A DNA stretch of 64,000 nt from an uncultured Saprospiraceae bacterium (GTDB lineage: Bacteria > Bacteroidota > Bacteroidia > Chitinophagales > Saprospiraceae), in contig CALDTZ010000004.1 of the NCBI GenBank assembly GCA_937924805.1, positions 1 through 64,000 of the forward strand, read 5' to 3'. Each line of letters opens with the position of its first letter. The first letter of the stretch is position 1. Positions 39,684 through 50,361 of the stretch are shown here, in pieces. The position numbers were made by a program, and so were the translations under genes. The notes under the pieces are model-generated. The model saw nothing but the letters and a program-made list of their open reading frames with translations, made no database searches and was not told the origin of the DNA.

Positions 39684-40850
39684 TTATTTAAAAAACCGGT
39701 TTAGATCCTTTTTTAATTCAATTTTCACTTGCTCTGCAGCTAATAAAGTCATATCAAAATCAGATGGAAACGGATCAGGTCTTCTTTTAATTCTAGAAAT
39801 AGTTTGATCGTTTAATGCTCTTCGGTCTCCATCAAATGAAACGGCATAGTCTTCAAATATTGATTCAACAGAAACAGGTCTTTTATTGACGACTTCGTTT
39901 GTGTGTTTATTTAGATATTGTATTTGGCCTTGAACAATAGCCCTTTTTTCTCTAAAGATTTCATCAACGTGTGCTCTAACAGTAATGTATTTTTTTGTTT
40001 TTATATCATTACCAGATGTGTCTTTTTTGACGTTACCATTTGAATCATATTCGTATTCGTAACCATCTTGAATTTCTTTTGATTCATTGAAATGATTGAT
40101 GGTTTCTCTTTCTGGACTAATTTCTATATTCCTGATCTGTAGTGTAGCATACATATCAATATTATCTCTATCATTTAGGTAAAATTCTCTAAGGTTATTA
40201 TTCAATTCTCGCACAGAAATGCTTAATACTTCTCGTTCAAATTCTGCTGGAATAATGATATTTGATTCATTGACGACATTGACTAAAATGCGCTCTTTAC
40301 CTAAGTAGATTGCTTTTGTTTTTAGTTCGTCAACATCTTTATATGATGAAAAATATTGGGTTACATCATTTAATTCACTCATTGCTTTTCGACCTGCCAA
40401 TTTATTACCTTGCTCAGCTTTCACCAATAGTGTCAAGGCTTTTTCATAATGATAACTAGCTGCTTTTTTAGCGGCTTGAATGATCATTGGATCAACTTTG
40501 ACAAAGTTGAAAGTAGCTAAATACCCATCTTTGGATTTTAAAGGTAAAAATGGAGCTACAAGATCTTGTCTTTCTCGAATACTAGTGAAAATGCCATGAA
40601 TTTTATCCCAATTTGCTGGATTTCCTTGATTCTCTAAAAATTTTGCATCACGTAAATCCTTATCGTTCATTTTATTAAATGACTCTTCAAGCGCAAGAAC
40701 ATGTTTCGTTTTCTTGTTTTTATCGCCTTTCATTTTTTTTGTAGCCAGATAAATCGCTTCGTCATATCGACCTTCATCAACAAGTTTGTTTAATTTACCG
40801 CATGAAGAAACGAAGATTGTTGCCGCAAGTATTAAAAATAAGTTCTTCAT
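39684..40850 (-). CDS. Lipoprotein of unknown function
   Basis: Lipobox IFVSSCGKLNK; 388 aa, N-terminal TPR-like EGRYDEAIYLATKKMKG. Confidence 0.65.
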   Translation of the reverse strand: MKNLFLILAATIFVSSCGKLNKLVDEGRYDEAIYLATKKMKGDKNKKTKHVLALEESFNKMNDKDLRDAKFLENQGNPANWDKIHGIFTSIRERQDLVAPFLPLKSKDGYLATFNFVKVDPMIIQAAKKAASYHYEKALTLLVKAEQGNKLAGRKAMSELNDVTQYFSSYKDVDELKTKAIYLGKERILVNVVNESNIIIPAEFEREVLSISVRELNNNLREFYLNDRDNIDMYATLQIRNIEISPERETINHFNESKEIQDGYEYEYDSNGNVKKDTSGNDIKTKKYITVRAHVDEIFREKRAIVQGQIQYLNKHTNEVVNKRPVSVESIFEDYAVSFDGDRRALNDQTISRIKRRPDPFPSDFDMTLLAAEQVKIELKKDLNRFFK

Positions 40851-41010
40851 AGTCGTTTGTTTTGATTTATAAGGTTAAGATTTCTCTTTTTTAGTTGGAA
40901 TGCAATGATTTAGTATGAATTAATGAGAGTTTAACCGCACGTTTAGAAAAGTGTTAAATTATGAAGAATATATGGAAGGTTAATTGTTAAAGAAGAATAA
41001 ATTTTAACAC

Positions 41011-41985
41011 TTAGTTTAAGATAGCGGATATGATTGATTTGGCGTGGGTTCTCGTGTTTTCGATAAAAAGCTTGCTTGTTTTAAAGCCTGCTTGAATGAC
41101 GCCAGCCAAATATACATTTGGCAAATTGCTTTCGAAAGTATGTTTGTTAAATGATGGAACTCCAAGATTATTATCTTCAATTGTAATACCTATTTTTTTA
41201 AGAAAAGGAGTATCTGGACGGTATCCTGTCATTGCTAAAACATAATCATTTTTGAGTAAATGAATTCCATCTTTTGTTTCGATTTCAATTTCATTTTCGT
41301 GGATTGTTAAGACTTTTGCATTGAAATGTGCTTTTATCGAACCTTCTTTTATTCTGTTTTCTATGTTAGGCAAAATCCAGTATTTTACTTTTTGGTATAA
41401 AGTCTCGCCACGCACGATCATAGTTACATTTGCTCCTTTTGACCAAGTTTCCAATGCTACATCGCAAGCAGAGTTGGCGGCACCAATGACGGCTATATCC
41501 ATTCCTATGTATGGATGAGCATCATCGTAATAATGCTTAACTTTTGATCGCTCTTCACCTGGAATTCCTAATAAATTTGGCGAGTCGTAAAATCCTGTTG
41601 CAATAACAATATTTGTTGTTGTGTACTTTTTTTTCGACGTGGTAACTTGATAATGTTTAGCGGTTGATTTTTTTAAATCTAATACTTTTTCTTGAAATTG
41701 AATATTTAAATTAAAAGCATCATTCAATCGTCTATAATATTCGAGTGCTTCTTTTCGCGTTGGTTTGTCAGTGTGACTTATAAATGGGATACCAGCTATC
41801 TCTAAATTTTTAGACGTAGAAAAGAACGTCATATTAGTGGGAAAACGGTAGATAGAATTAACTAAAACACCTTTCTCAAGGAGTAGATATTTGAGCCCAT
41901 TTAACCCAGCTTCAATAGCACAGGAAATACCAGTCGGCCCTGCACCAATTATTATTAAATCATAATGTTGAAGTTCTTCGTCCAT
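41011..41985 (-). CDS. ypdA: YpdA-family (putative bacillithiol disulfide reductase) flavoprotein
   Basis: IIIGAGPTGISCAIEAGLNGLKYLLLEKG; PTNMTFFSTSKNLEIAGIPF; AVIGAANSACDVALE. Confidence 0.88.
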   Translation of the reverse strand: MDEELQHYDLIIIGAGPTGISCAIEAGLNGLKYLLLEKGVLVNSIYRFPTNMTFFSTSKNLEIAGIPFISHTDKPTRKEALEYYRRLNDAFNLNIQFQEKVLDLKKSTAKHYQVTTSKKKYTTTNIVIATGFYDSPNLLGIPGEERSKVKHYYDDAHPYIGMDIAVIGAANSACDVALETWSKGANVTMIVRGETLYQKVKYWILPNIENRIKEGSIKAHFNAKVLTIHENEIEIETKDGIHLLKNDYVLAMTGYRPDTPFLKKIGITIEDNNLGVPSFNKHTFESNLPNVYLAGVIQAGFKTSKLFIENTRTHAKSIISAILN

Positions 41986-44900
41986 TTACCTCATCAAAGT
42001 CAGGTCGCCTTTTTTATTGTACGAAATACCGTCTACTGCCCAGCTCGCATACCACATATAGACACCTGAAGGCATAATATCGCCTTCAACAATGCCATCC
42101 CAACCTTCTGTTGGATCATTAGATTCAAACAATAAGTTTCCATATCCATTGTAAACAAAAAGTTCAAAGTCTTCTATATTATCTTCTGAGCAACATGGAA
42201 GTAAAACACCTTTAAACTTTTTATCTAATGTTATAGTAGGTCCTGTTGGATCTAGGTTTCTAATATTCGGAAAGAATATATTTGGAAATGCGATACATCC
42301 TCCACATTTTGAAAAAGCAGTTGAATCAATGATAATTGATTTCGTTAACGTAGAGTCACATCCTTCTACTTGTGCCTGTAATACAAACAACTGTGACATG
42401 GTATCTTTTTCTACTTCAATTGTTTCACTTGTACTAATATTCACCCAATTTGTAGAAATTAACTCTGTATTACTAACGGCAGTTAGTGTAACAAACCCAT
42501 TTTCACAAAAGTTGGTTGTATCCAATACGATGTCCAATGATGGGTCTATAAAATCTTCTTCAAAAACTTCAATTGACCCTTGCACATTTAAATTACATTG
42601 ACCACCGATAAAAGCAGCACTGTATATACCGGGAGTATTTACAATCACATTGTATGTTTCAGTCGCAATTGTATTTTGACCTGAACTCCATATTATTGTA
42701 GATTCATCTGTGACTGATGGTCCTGTAATTGACAGGGTGATTAGGTTTGAAACACAGTCATAGTCTTTATTAAGGGTAACTTCTTGAGGTATAGGTGAAA
42801 AAGAAGGATCTATTTCAATAACTTCCGTAACTATAAACCCACATTGGTCGGTAATTGTTAATGCAACTGGAGAAATAAACGAACCATCGGCAAGGGCATT
42901 TATTTCACAATTAGGACCTTGACAAGGTGCTCCTCCCCAATCATAAGTAGCTCCTTCTAAAGAACCACTTACTACATTTATGGAAATTAATGAACCACAT
43001 GCAGACTGAGATTGAGATGTTGTAATGACAGGCGGTACTGGTTCTAGTGCCGCATCTACAAAGATGCTATCAACTATGGTATAGTTACAATCATCCGTTA
43101 CTGTAACATAATATGTTATACCATATTCATCAATGTTTTCTAGCGTCGTTATGTTTGATTGTCCTGAACTCCATTGGATTGTATTTTCTTCAATATCTCC
43201 TGAGATAATATTTAATTGAATATCTTCAAAACAAGTGCTTTCAATTAATTCTAAATCAATTTGTGCTGCTACTGGTACATCAAACTCAATGGTATCATAA
43301 ATTTCATAATTACAATCATCTCTAAGTTTGACAGAGTATAATCCGGGTCCATTTACATCGACGCTTGTCACTCCTGTTGCTCCATTACTCCAAACAATCG
43401 TTGATTCATCATAAGGGGAACCAGTTACAAATAAGTCTAATTGGTAAATCCGATTGTCTTCATCAGAATTACAATAAACACTTTCATTGAACTGAACACT
43501 TGCAGATTCAGGTAAAGGAATATTAGCATTATCATCACCTACAATAATAGAAACACTCGCTGTTTGTCCACATTCATCTGTTACAGTAACAATGAATTGA
43601 GTATTTACATCTACAGAATCTATGAATGTTATATTTCCATCAGTATCACCATTGCTCCATTCGTAGCTATATTCTTTTAATCCACCTTCGGCCAATACAT
43701 CTAAGCCCAAAATTCGATCTGAACACCATAGTGCAGGGTCTACATTTTGAATAAAAGCAGTAAGTGAATCATAGGTAGATACTTTTGCTGTATCACATAA
43801 AGTAAAACAAACTTCTGTATCAAGGGTTACAGTAACTGGGTAATCGCCTTCTTCTGTAACATTCAAAATAGCTGTAGTATCTCCCGTTGACCATTGGTAC
43901 GCAACAGCGTTTACAATTGATGCGTCAAGGATTGTATCAATAGGAAGATTTGGACAAACAACCACTTCTTCAATTCCAAGAATAGGTGCTGATATTCCGT
44001 TATACTCAGCATGTGTTACTTCAATTTCTTGCGCAACATAACCTGTGTCTAATGCATTCCAAATAAGGGTATCTGTAATTACAGAAATATCAAACAAAGG
44101 TAAAGAGATGGTATCCTCACAGAATGCTTGGCCTATGTCATCCATTTTTATAAGTAATGGATGTTCTTGCATCAAAGCAAAAAGATCTATGCTAGAATTA
44201 ACAAGGGCGTATCCATTATCGGAAGCCGCAATTAAATTTCCATAGTTATTGTATTTTAAATGTGGAGGCAGATCTGCTGTAACATTTGGGTCAATTAATC
44301 GGACTGACTGTCTATTAAAAGCATGACTCCATTGTGGATTACCATCTAGATCAAAACTTGTACTAATCATACCAAATTTTCCTCCCAACAAACTACTGCA
44401 AACCCCAGCAACCACAATATCGCCATTGTTTCCTTGTGTTACTTCAGCAAGAGAAACTTGTTCGAAAGGCGAACCTGCTTCTTGTTGTAAATATTTAGTC
44501 CACATTACGTCACCAGATTTGCTAATTCTTGAAACAAATCCCTTGATTGAGATAAACTCATAAACACCAACGACAACAATACTACTATCCGATAATACAA
44601 CCATATCAAGGGGTGCTGTATTCGATGCACCTTCTAAAAAGTAGGCTTTAGACCATAATGAGTTTGAAAGAGAATCAAATCTAGATAAGTAAAACCCTTT
44701 AGATGATCCTCTAGAAATATATCCTGTAGTTAACAATGTAGAGTCTGCTTCCAAACTAAAATCCATAAACGTAGATTCTAATTCACTATTGATCGTATCC
44801 ATTGGTTCATAACTATTAGACCAAGTAATATTTCCATTTCCGTCAATATGTGATAGGACCATCGATTGAATGGTATCTGAAATCGTTTCGCTTGTCGCTG

Positions 44901-45372
44901 AATAAAACCCTCCGAAAGGACTTTCATCTAACGAAGTAGGTCTAATCATTGTCGTATCTTGAGTAAGACCACCTAGCGCAATCGACCAATCCACTATTCC
45001 TTGATTATTTCCTTTTATTAAAATTCTTCCAAAACCGGCATTTTGGTTTGTAACACAAGTGAAAGCAATAGAATCATTGGTATTATAAACCATTTCTCCA
45101 AAACGTTCTATTTGGATTGAATCCGGAAGAAAAAACTCTCTACTCCATTCGTTATCTCCTTTTAGGTTATGCTTCGTTAGCATCAATCCTTTTCTTTCAT
45201 CCATTGTTTCTTTAAACTCTGATAATACAAACGTAGTCCCATTGGATGTCTGAACTGCATCTATCGTATTTGTATTTCGATCAGTCGCAGAACGAAAGAT
45301 TCGTTGATAAGTTTGAGCATTTATTTGCTGGAAAGCAAAAAGAAAAACAGAAAGTAGTACTAATAATCTCAT
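41986..45372 (-). CDS. T9SS type B sorting domain protein with Ig-like repeats (1128 aa)
   Basis: Signal peptide; repeated YQWSTGDTTAILNVTEEGDYPVTV-type units; C-term IAFPNIFFPNIRNLD...LFVYNGYGNLLFESNDPTEGWDGIVEGDIMPSGVYMW...KKGDLTLMR. Confidence 0.88.
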   Translation of the reverse strand: MRLLVLLSVFLFAFQQINAQTYQRIFRSATDRNTNTIDAVQTSNGTTFVLSEFKETMDERKGLMLTKHNLKGDNEWSREFFLPDSIQIERFGEMVYNTNDSIAFTCVTNQNAGFGRILIKGNNQGIVDWSIALGGLTQDTTMIRPTSLDESPFGGFYSATSETISDTIQSMVLSHIDGNGNITWSNSYEPMDTINSELESTFMDFSLEADSTLLTTGYISRGSSKGFYLSRFDSLSNSLWSKAYFLEGASNTAPLDMVVLSDSSIVVVGVYEFISIKGFVSRISKSGDVMWTKYLQQEAGSPFEQVSLAEVTQGNNGDIVVAGVCSSLLGGKFGMISTSFDLDGNPQWSHAFNRQSVRLIDPNVTADLPPHLKYNNYGNLIAASDNGYALVNSSIDLFALMQEHPLLIKMDDIGQAFCEDTISLPLFDISVITDTLIWNALDTGYVAQEIEVTHAEYNGISAPILGIEEVVVCPNLPIDTILDASIVNAVAYQWSTGDTTAILNVTEEGDYPVTVTLDTEVCFTLCDTAKVSTYDSLTAFIQNVDPALWCSDRILGLDVLAEGGLKEYSYEWSNGDTDGNITFIDSVDVNTQFIVTVTDECGQTASVSIIVGDDNANIPLPESASVQFNESVYCNSDEDNRIYQLDLFVTGSPYDESTIVWSNGATGVTSVDVNGPGLYSVKLRDDCNYEIYDTIEFDVPVAAQIDLELIESTCFEDIQLNIISGDIEENTIQWSSGQSNITTLENIDEYGITYYVTVTDDCNYTIVDSIFVDAALEPVPPVITTSQSQSACGSLISINVVSGSLEGATYDWGGAPCQGPNCEINALADGSFISPVALTITDQCGFIVTEVIEIDPSFSPIPQEVTLNKDYDCVSNLITLSITGPSVTDESTIIWSSGQNTIATETYNVIVNTPGIYSAAFIGGQCNLNVQGSIEVFEEDFIDPSLDIVLDTTNFCENGFVTLTAVSNTELISTNWVNISTSETIEVEKDTMSQLFVLQAQVEGCDSTLTKSIIIDSTAFSKCGGCIAFPNIFFPNIRNLDPTGPTITLDKKFKGVLLPCCSEDNIEDFELFVYNGYGNLLFESNDPTEGWDGIVEGDIMPSGVYMWYASWAVDGISYNKKGDLTLMR

Positions 45373-45493
45373 AATTGGTTAATTATTGACCTTCAAAAAT
45401 AACAAGCTTTATGATAAATGCTTACTATTATGACATTTAAGTCGATCTGAATATATCTCGAGTGCGACTTCAAAGCAAGATAAGTGACGAATA

Positions 45494-46204
45494 TTAACTT
45501 TTGGGCTTGGGAATACTTGGACGAATTTCGACTTTACTTGGCAACGTTCTAGGATGCATTTTGAGTAAATCGATAATCATTTGACCTAAATCTTCGGGTT
45601 GGATTTTCCAAGCATCTTCTTCATTTGGGGTATGATTATTAAAATAAGTAGATACCGATCCAGGCATTAAGGTACTAACCTTAATTCCATATTGACGTAA
45701 ATCCATCATAATCGCTTGTGAAAAACCAACTAAACCAAATTTGCTTGCATTGTAAGCAGCCCCTTTAGGAAAAAAATTCGTGCCAGCTAAACTTGCAATG
45801 GTGAAAATGTAACCTTTTGATTTTTTCAATAATTCAATGGTTGGTTTGATCGTATTAAAAACGCCGGTAAGATTGGTGTCGATGGTGCTGTTCCATTGGT
45901 CAGAACTCATGTCTTCAATCGACGCAAAATGCCCAATTCCCGCGTTGGCAATCACAAAATCCAACTGGCCGAAATGCTGATTTGTTTGGTCTACCACTTG
46001 AACGCATTGTTCGTAATTTCGAACATCACAAACAACAGGTAATGTAGTGGCATTGTCCGATTTTAAGCTAGCAGAAGCAATATCCAAGTCTGATTTGGAT
46101 CGAGCAGTAATAACGACATGTACACCTTCTTCAACCAATGCTTTTGCGATTGCCAGTCCAATACCTTTGGACCCTCCAGTTATTAATGCAACTTTACCTT
46201 TCAT
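45494..46204 (-). CDS. Short-chain dehydrogenase/reductase
   Basis: ALITGGSKGIGLAIAKAL, NAGIG, S...YNASKFGL catalytic motif. Confidence 0.92.
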   Translation of the reverse strand: MKGKVALITGGSKGIGLAIAKALVEEGVHVVITARSKSDLDIASASLKSDNATTLPVVCDVRNYEQCVQVVDQTNQHFGQLDFVIANAGIGHFASIEDMSSDQWNSTIDTNLTGVFNTIKPTIELLKKSKGYIFTIASLAGTNFFPKGAAYNASKFGLVGFSQAIMMDLRQYGIKVSTLMPGSVSTYFNNHTPNEEDAWKIQPEDLGQMIIDLLKMHPRTLPSKVEIRPSIPKPKS

Positions 46205-46207
46205 GAT

Positions 46208-46447
46208 TTAAAGGGTTTTATGAGATCCATCACAAAATCCGGGATTGCTTGTTTGTTTGCAAGTGCACATGTGAACTGTTTTAGACTCTTCAGCGACAAA
46301 AACTTGAGGAACAAAAGAGGATCCTTTGTGTGCTCCATTACAAAATGGTTGGTTGTCCGATTCACCACATGTACAATAAGCATATTTTTTACCTGCTTCC
46401 AATTCTACTTTGATGGGAGCTTTACCTGCAATTTTTGGTTTATCCAT
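46208..46447 (-). CDS. CDGSH iron-sulfur domain protein (two motifs)
   Basis: CTCGESDNQPFCNGAH and CTCKQTSNPGFCDGSH. Confidence 0.9.
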   Translation of the reverse strand: MDKPKIAGKAPIKVELEAGKKYAYCTCGESDNQPFCNGAHKGSSFVPQVFVAEESKTVHMCTCKQTSNPGFCDGSHKTL

Positions 46448-46491
46448 AATTTTACTTTTACATTTGAGTTATAATATTGTAAAATTTAAAT

Positions 46492-46962
46492 TTGAACTCC
46501 AAAAATATGCAAGCTTCTTTTAGATTATTCCTTCTTTTATCAATATGTCTTTGTTTTGGATGTACGGATAATGACCAAGTACATCAGCTAAATATTACAG
46601 AAATTAAAGAATATATTGAGATTAATAATTTGGATGCGATGGAAACAAGCTCTGGTTTACATTACGTCATATCAAAAGAAGGTGATGGCACTCACCCAGC
46701 TAGTAATGCTACTGTTACTGTTCTCTATGAAGGTAAATACACAGATGGTGTCATATTTGATACAACGTATGATGATAATGAATCTATCAGCTTTGGATTA
46801 AATGAAGTGATAGCCGGTTGGACCGAAGGTATTCCATTATTGTCTAGAGGAGGTGAAGGAATCTTATTGATCCCTTCTGAACTAGGCTATGGATCTAATC
46901 CTCCAGGAGGCGTAAGATCAAATGCGGTTTTAATATTTAGAGTCGAGTTGCTTGACTACTAA
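46492..46962 (+). CDS. FKBP-type peptidyl-prolyl cis-trans isomerase lipoprotein
   Basis: Lipobox LCFGC; ATVTVLYEGKYTDGVIFDTTYDD...SFGLNEVIAGWTEGIPLLSRGGEGILLIPSELGYGSNPPGGVRSNAVLIFRVELLD. Confidence 0.9.
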   Translation: MNSKNMQASFRLFLLLSICLCFGCTDNDQVHQLNITEIKEYIEINNLDAMETSSGLHYVISKEGDGTHPASNATVTVLYEGKYTDGVIFDTTYDDNESISFGLNEVIAGWTEGIPLLSRGGEGILLIPSELGYGSNPPGGVRSNAVLIFRVELLDY

Positions 46963-49900
46963 TGTTGGGTGATAAAGAATTGCATTTTTGCGTTATTATT
47001 TGCTATAGCAATTAATGAATTTGATGTTGAGATAGATATTACCTCCATTGATCTTGCATCGTAATTGGCTAGTTCTCCAATATTTTTTGAAGGAACAGCC
47101 TTAAATGTACCATCTTTCCATTCCAAAATAGAGCCTATTCCTGCATCACTTCTTGTGGTTTCGACTTCACGATCATAGAAATTACCAACTAGGTACAATT
47201 CTTTGTTTTCATCTTGGTCTAAATTGGTAAAAGTCATATCAAAAACGGGTGCAATTTGTGATTCTTTTGGTAATTCGTGGGCTTTAAATGATGCGTTTCC
47301 AAGGTTTTCAAAATATGTATGCGCAAATGATTTTGCTTCTTTTTTGACACTGTTTTCAGTAATTTTTTCGTCTAACACATCAAGTATTGAAGCAGTTCCA
47401 AAAGATTCATAATCTTTAAATTTATCTTGAACAAACGGCATTTGTTCGGATGAGCATTGTCGACCTCTAACTGGATAGCAAACTCCATCATTGGAATAAT
47501 AACCTAAATAAACATCGCTCGACCCATTGTTGTCAAAATCATCAACAAACAAAGTAAACGGCTCTTTTGGTGTTGCTTTATATTTATTATTTAGTCCCAT
47601 ATTCCCAACGATTAAATCTTGATCGCCATCTTGGTCTATATCTTCAGTAAGTAAGCAATTCCACATACCGGTTGTATTTTCGAGTCCATATGATGATGTC
47701 ACATTTTCTAGTTTTTGATTTTGCCATTTGAATATTGAGACAGGCATCCATTCACCAACAATAACGAGTTCTTTGGTTTTGTCACCATCTAGATCAATCC
47801 ATTTTGCATCAGTTACCATACCTATATTGATCAAGTCTGGTGCATATTTTTCTGTAATATCATATAATTTTCCATCAAGATTTGTCATCAAATAACTAGT
47901 AGCAGAGTGACCGTACTTACCTGGTATTTGTCGGCTTCCAACAAAGATGTCTAGATCATTATCGTTGTCAACATCTTCCATTAACACCACAGAACTGCTA
48001 AATGGAATTTGTGGAAGTTCTTGTTTTTTTGTAAAGTTTCCTTTTCCATCATTGATGTATAATCGATCGACATAATCTTTCGTCTTTAGCGCAGATTCGT
48101 TGCCACCACTTGATACATACAAATCCAAATCTCCATCATTATCAATATCCCCAAAGGTAGCTCCTCCGTCTTCACAAGATTTGTCTTGATTAAATAGATT
48201 TTGTTTTGAATTTGAGAATGTGCCTACTCTTGATCCAAGAAGTAATTGACCAGATGCTCCTTTTGAACCACCGAGATATATATCATTGATCCCATCTCCA
48301 TTCACGTCACCAGAAGCTGTTATTGGTCCCAAGCTAGATAGTTTGTAAGGAATTAGAACTTCTCTTTTATAATCATCAAATACATTTTCTTTATGGATTA
48401 CATCGATTCCGGTTTTTGCTTTACGCAAATAAGCTATTTGATCTTTTTTCTCGATTTGATTGGTTTTGTTTTTCTCTTCAATAGTAAGTGTCTGGTTCGC
48501 TTTGACATCCGTTAGAATGACTTTTTTACCATCATTAAAAGTTACTATCACGTTGTCTATTTGACTTTCTTTTCCAAGTCCAAAATGAATTCCCGTTTGA
48601 TTTGTAGACAGAAAACCTCGATAGGGGGTATGGTGCGTATATTGAGTCTTATCACCGGTTTTTATCGATACTTTAGCTCCAAAGCAATCTTTGTTTTTGT
48701 CGTTCCCAATCAGGTTTATTTTTAAGTAATTACCTAGATTATTTTCTCTTGATTTGTTTTTGTAAATATCGACACCATCATCCATATTACTTACAATAAA
48801 ATCTAAATCTCCATCGTCATCCAGATCGGCGTAGGCAGCTCCTTGTGACCAAGATTTTTTTGTAATTCCCCATTCATCTGATTTTTTTGAAAAGGAAAGA
48901 TCACCATTGTTTTTAAAGAAATAATTTTGCACTTTTCTGGAAGGCGCTTTTTTAGAAATCGAAAGAAAGTCCACGTTTGCTTTACCTCCTTTTGCTGATT
49001 TTTTAATTGTGTTTTTCATCCATTTTTCGAAATCTTTATTTCTAACTTCCTTTACAAGACCATTGGTTACAAGTAAATCTTTATATCCATCAAGATCCAT
49101 ATCATTAAATAAAGAAGCCCAACTCCAATCAGTATATGCCAATCCTGCCAACTGCGCAATTTCACTATAATGTTTAGCACTTTGTTTTAGGTGCAATGAA
49201 TTAAACATATACTGGTAGTGGTACCCGATATTTACTAGACCCCAAAATTTTTCGGGATTCATAGCTGCCATATTGGTTTTTTGTGTAAAATTATCTTCAG
49301 CAACCATGTCAACGACGTAAATATCTGTTTGTTGATCTCCATTGATATCACAGATATCGGAGCCCATGCTAAAGGTGCTGATATGTCTAAATACATCTTT
49401 GGCTACTTCCGTAAATGTCCCGTTACCATTGTTTTGATACATCTGGTCCGGTTCATCATAATCATTGGCAACGAAAATATCTGTTAGTCCATCCTCATTG
49501 AAATCAAACGTAAGACTACTCAAAGAATAATTAAAGTTTTCTAAGCCCGCTGTTTTTGTAATATTCGTAAAGATTGAACCATCATTACGATATAGTTTAT
49601 TGGTGTATTTATAATTTGGTTTGCCATTATACTTTTGTTTTTCGTAAAAGGAGTTTGGTGGCTGGTTTACTACATAGACATCCAAATCTCCATCTTTGTC
49701 AAAATCGAAAAAGTTGGCCATAATGCCAAACCCATCATCCGCAAGTCCATACTCTTCTGCTTTTTCTTCAAATTTGCCATTTCCATTATTAACGAAAAGT
49801 ACATTTTTTCGTTTGGAAGGCTGATCGTATAAATGTTTACATACATAGATGTCCTCATCCCCGTCCCCATCAAAATCCACGATAGAAACCCCCGTTGACC

Positions 49901-50291
49901 ATCCTTCATTATCTATGATTCCTGATGATTCAGTTATGTTTTTGAAGGTTAAATCACCATTGTTCAAATATAATTGATCTGGAATTTTATTTCCGACCAC
50001 ATATAGATCTGGAAATTCATCTCCATTAATATCAATAATTCCTACACCGGCACCTTGATAAATGACTTCGTGAGTTAGTGCATTTACTTCTTTGGTTTCT
50101 TCAAATATATTTTTAATATCAATTTTTGATGTGGATGGTTCTATAATATCGAAAAGGGTACCACTAAAATTTGTGTTGATCGTATTTGATTGTTCATTAT
50201 TTTTGATTTCTGGTAATGACTCGTTATTACAAGCTATAACAATCAAGAAGCTAAGTAGCAATATGGGTTTGATAAAGTTAACTTTTATCAT
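46959..50291 (-). CDS. VCBS/FG-GAP repeat lipoprotein with ASPIC/UnbV domain (CRTAC1-like)
   Basis: Many DxDGDGDxD calcium-loop repeats; GNYLKINLIGNDKNKDCFGAKVSIKTGDKTQYTHHTPYRGFLSTNQTGIHFGLG (ASPIC/UnbV); lipobox VIACN. Confidence 0.9.
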   Translation of the reverse strand: MIKVNFIKPILLLSFLIVIACNNESLPEIKNNEQSNTINTNFSGTLFDIIEPSTSKIDIKNIFEETKEVNALTHEVIYQGAGVGIIDINGDEFPDLYVVGNKIPDQLYLNNGDLTFKNITESSGIIDNEGWSTGVSIVDFDGDGDEDIYVCKHLYDQPSKRKNVLFVNNGNGKFEEKAEEYGLADDGFGIMANFFDFDKDGDLDVYVVNQPPNSFYEKQKYNGKPNYKYTNKLYRNDGSIFTNITKTAGLENFNYSLSSLTFDFNEDGLTDIFVANDYDEPDQMYQNNGNGTFTEVAKDVFRHISTFSMGSDICDINGDQQTDIYVVDMVAEDNFTQKTNMAAMNPEKFWGLVNIGYHYQYMFNSLHLKQSAKHYSEIAQLAGLAYTDWSWASLFNDMDLDGYKDLLVTNGLVKEVRNKDFEKWMKNTIKKSAKGGKANVDFLSISKKAPSRKVQNYFFKNNGDLSFSKKSDEWGITKKSWSQGAAYADLDDDGDLDFIVSNMDDGVDIYKNKSRENNLGNYLKINLIGNDKNKDCFGAKVSIKTGDKTQYTHHTPYRGFLSTNQTGIHFGLGKESQIDNVIVTFNDGKKVILTDVKANQTLTIEEKNKTNQIEKKDQIAYLRKAKTGIDVIHKENVFDDYKREVLIPYKLSSLGPITASGDVNGDGINDIYLGGSKGASGQLLLGSRVGTFSNSKQNLFNQDKSCEDGGATFGDIDNDGDLDLYVSSGGNESALKTKDYVDRLYINDGKGNFTKKQELPQIPFSSSVVLMEDVDNDNDLDIFVGSRQIPGKYGHSATSYLMTNLDGKLYDITEKYAPDLINIGMVTDAKWIDLDGDKTKELVIVGEWMPVSIFKWQNQKLENVTSSYGLENTTGMWNCLLTEDIDQDGDQDLIVGNMGLNNKYKATPKEPFTLFVDDFDNNGSSDVYLGYYSNDGVCYPVRGRQCSSEQMPFVQDKFKDYESFGTASILDVLDEKITENSVKKEAKSFAHTYFENLGNASFKAHELPKESQIAPVFDMTFTNLDQDENKELYLVGNFYDREVETTRSDAGIGSILEWKDGTFKAVPSKNIGELANYDARSMEVISISTSNSLIAIANNNAKMQFFITQH

Positions 50292-50361
50292 GGAGTTACG
50301 TTTTGAGACGAGCCAAAAATAAGGTAATTTCCGAAACGAAGTATGATCCTAAATCTGAAAT

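Noticed and set aside
46201-46474. Overlapping ORFs 46201..46383 (-) and 46220..46474 (+) on top of the CDGSH gene
   Set aside because: Alternative frames of a clearly coding CDGSH gene; Cys-rich appearance derives from the CDGSH codons.
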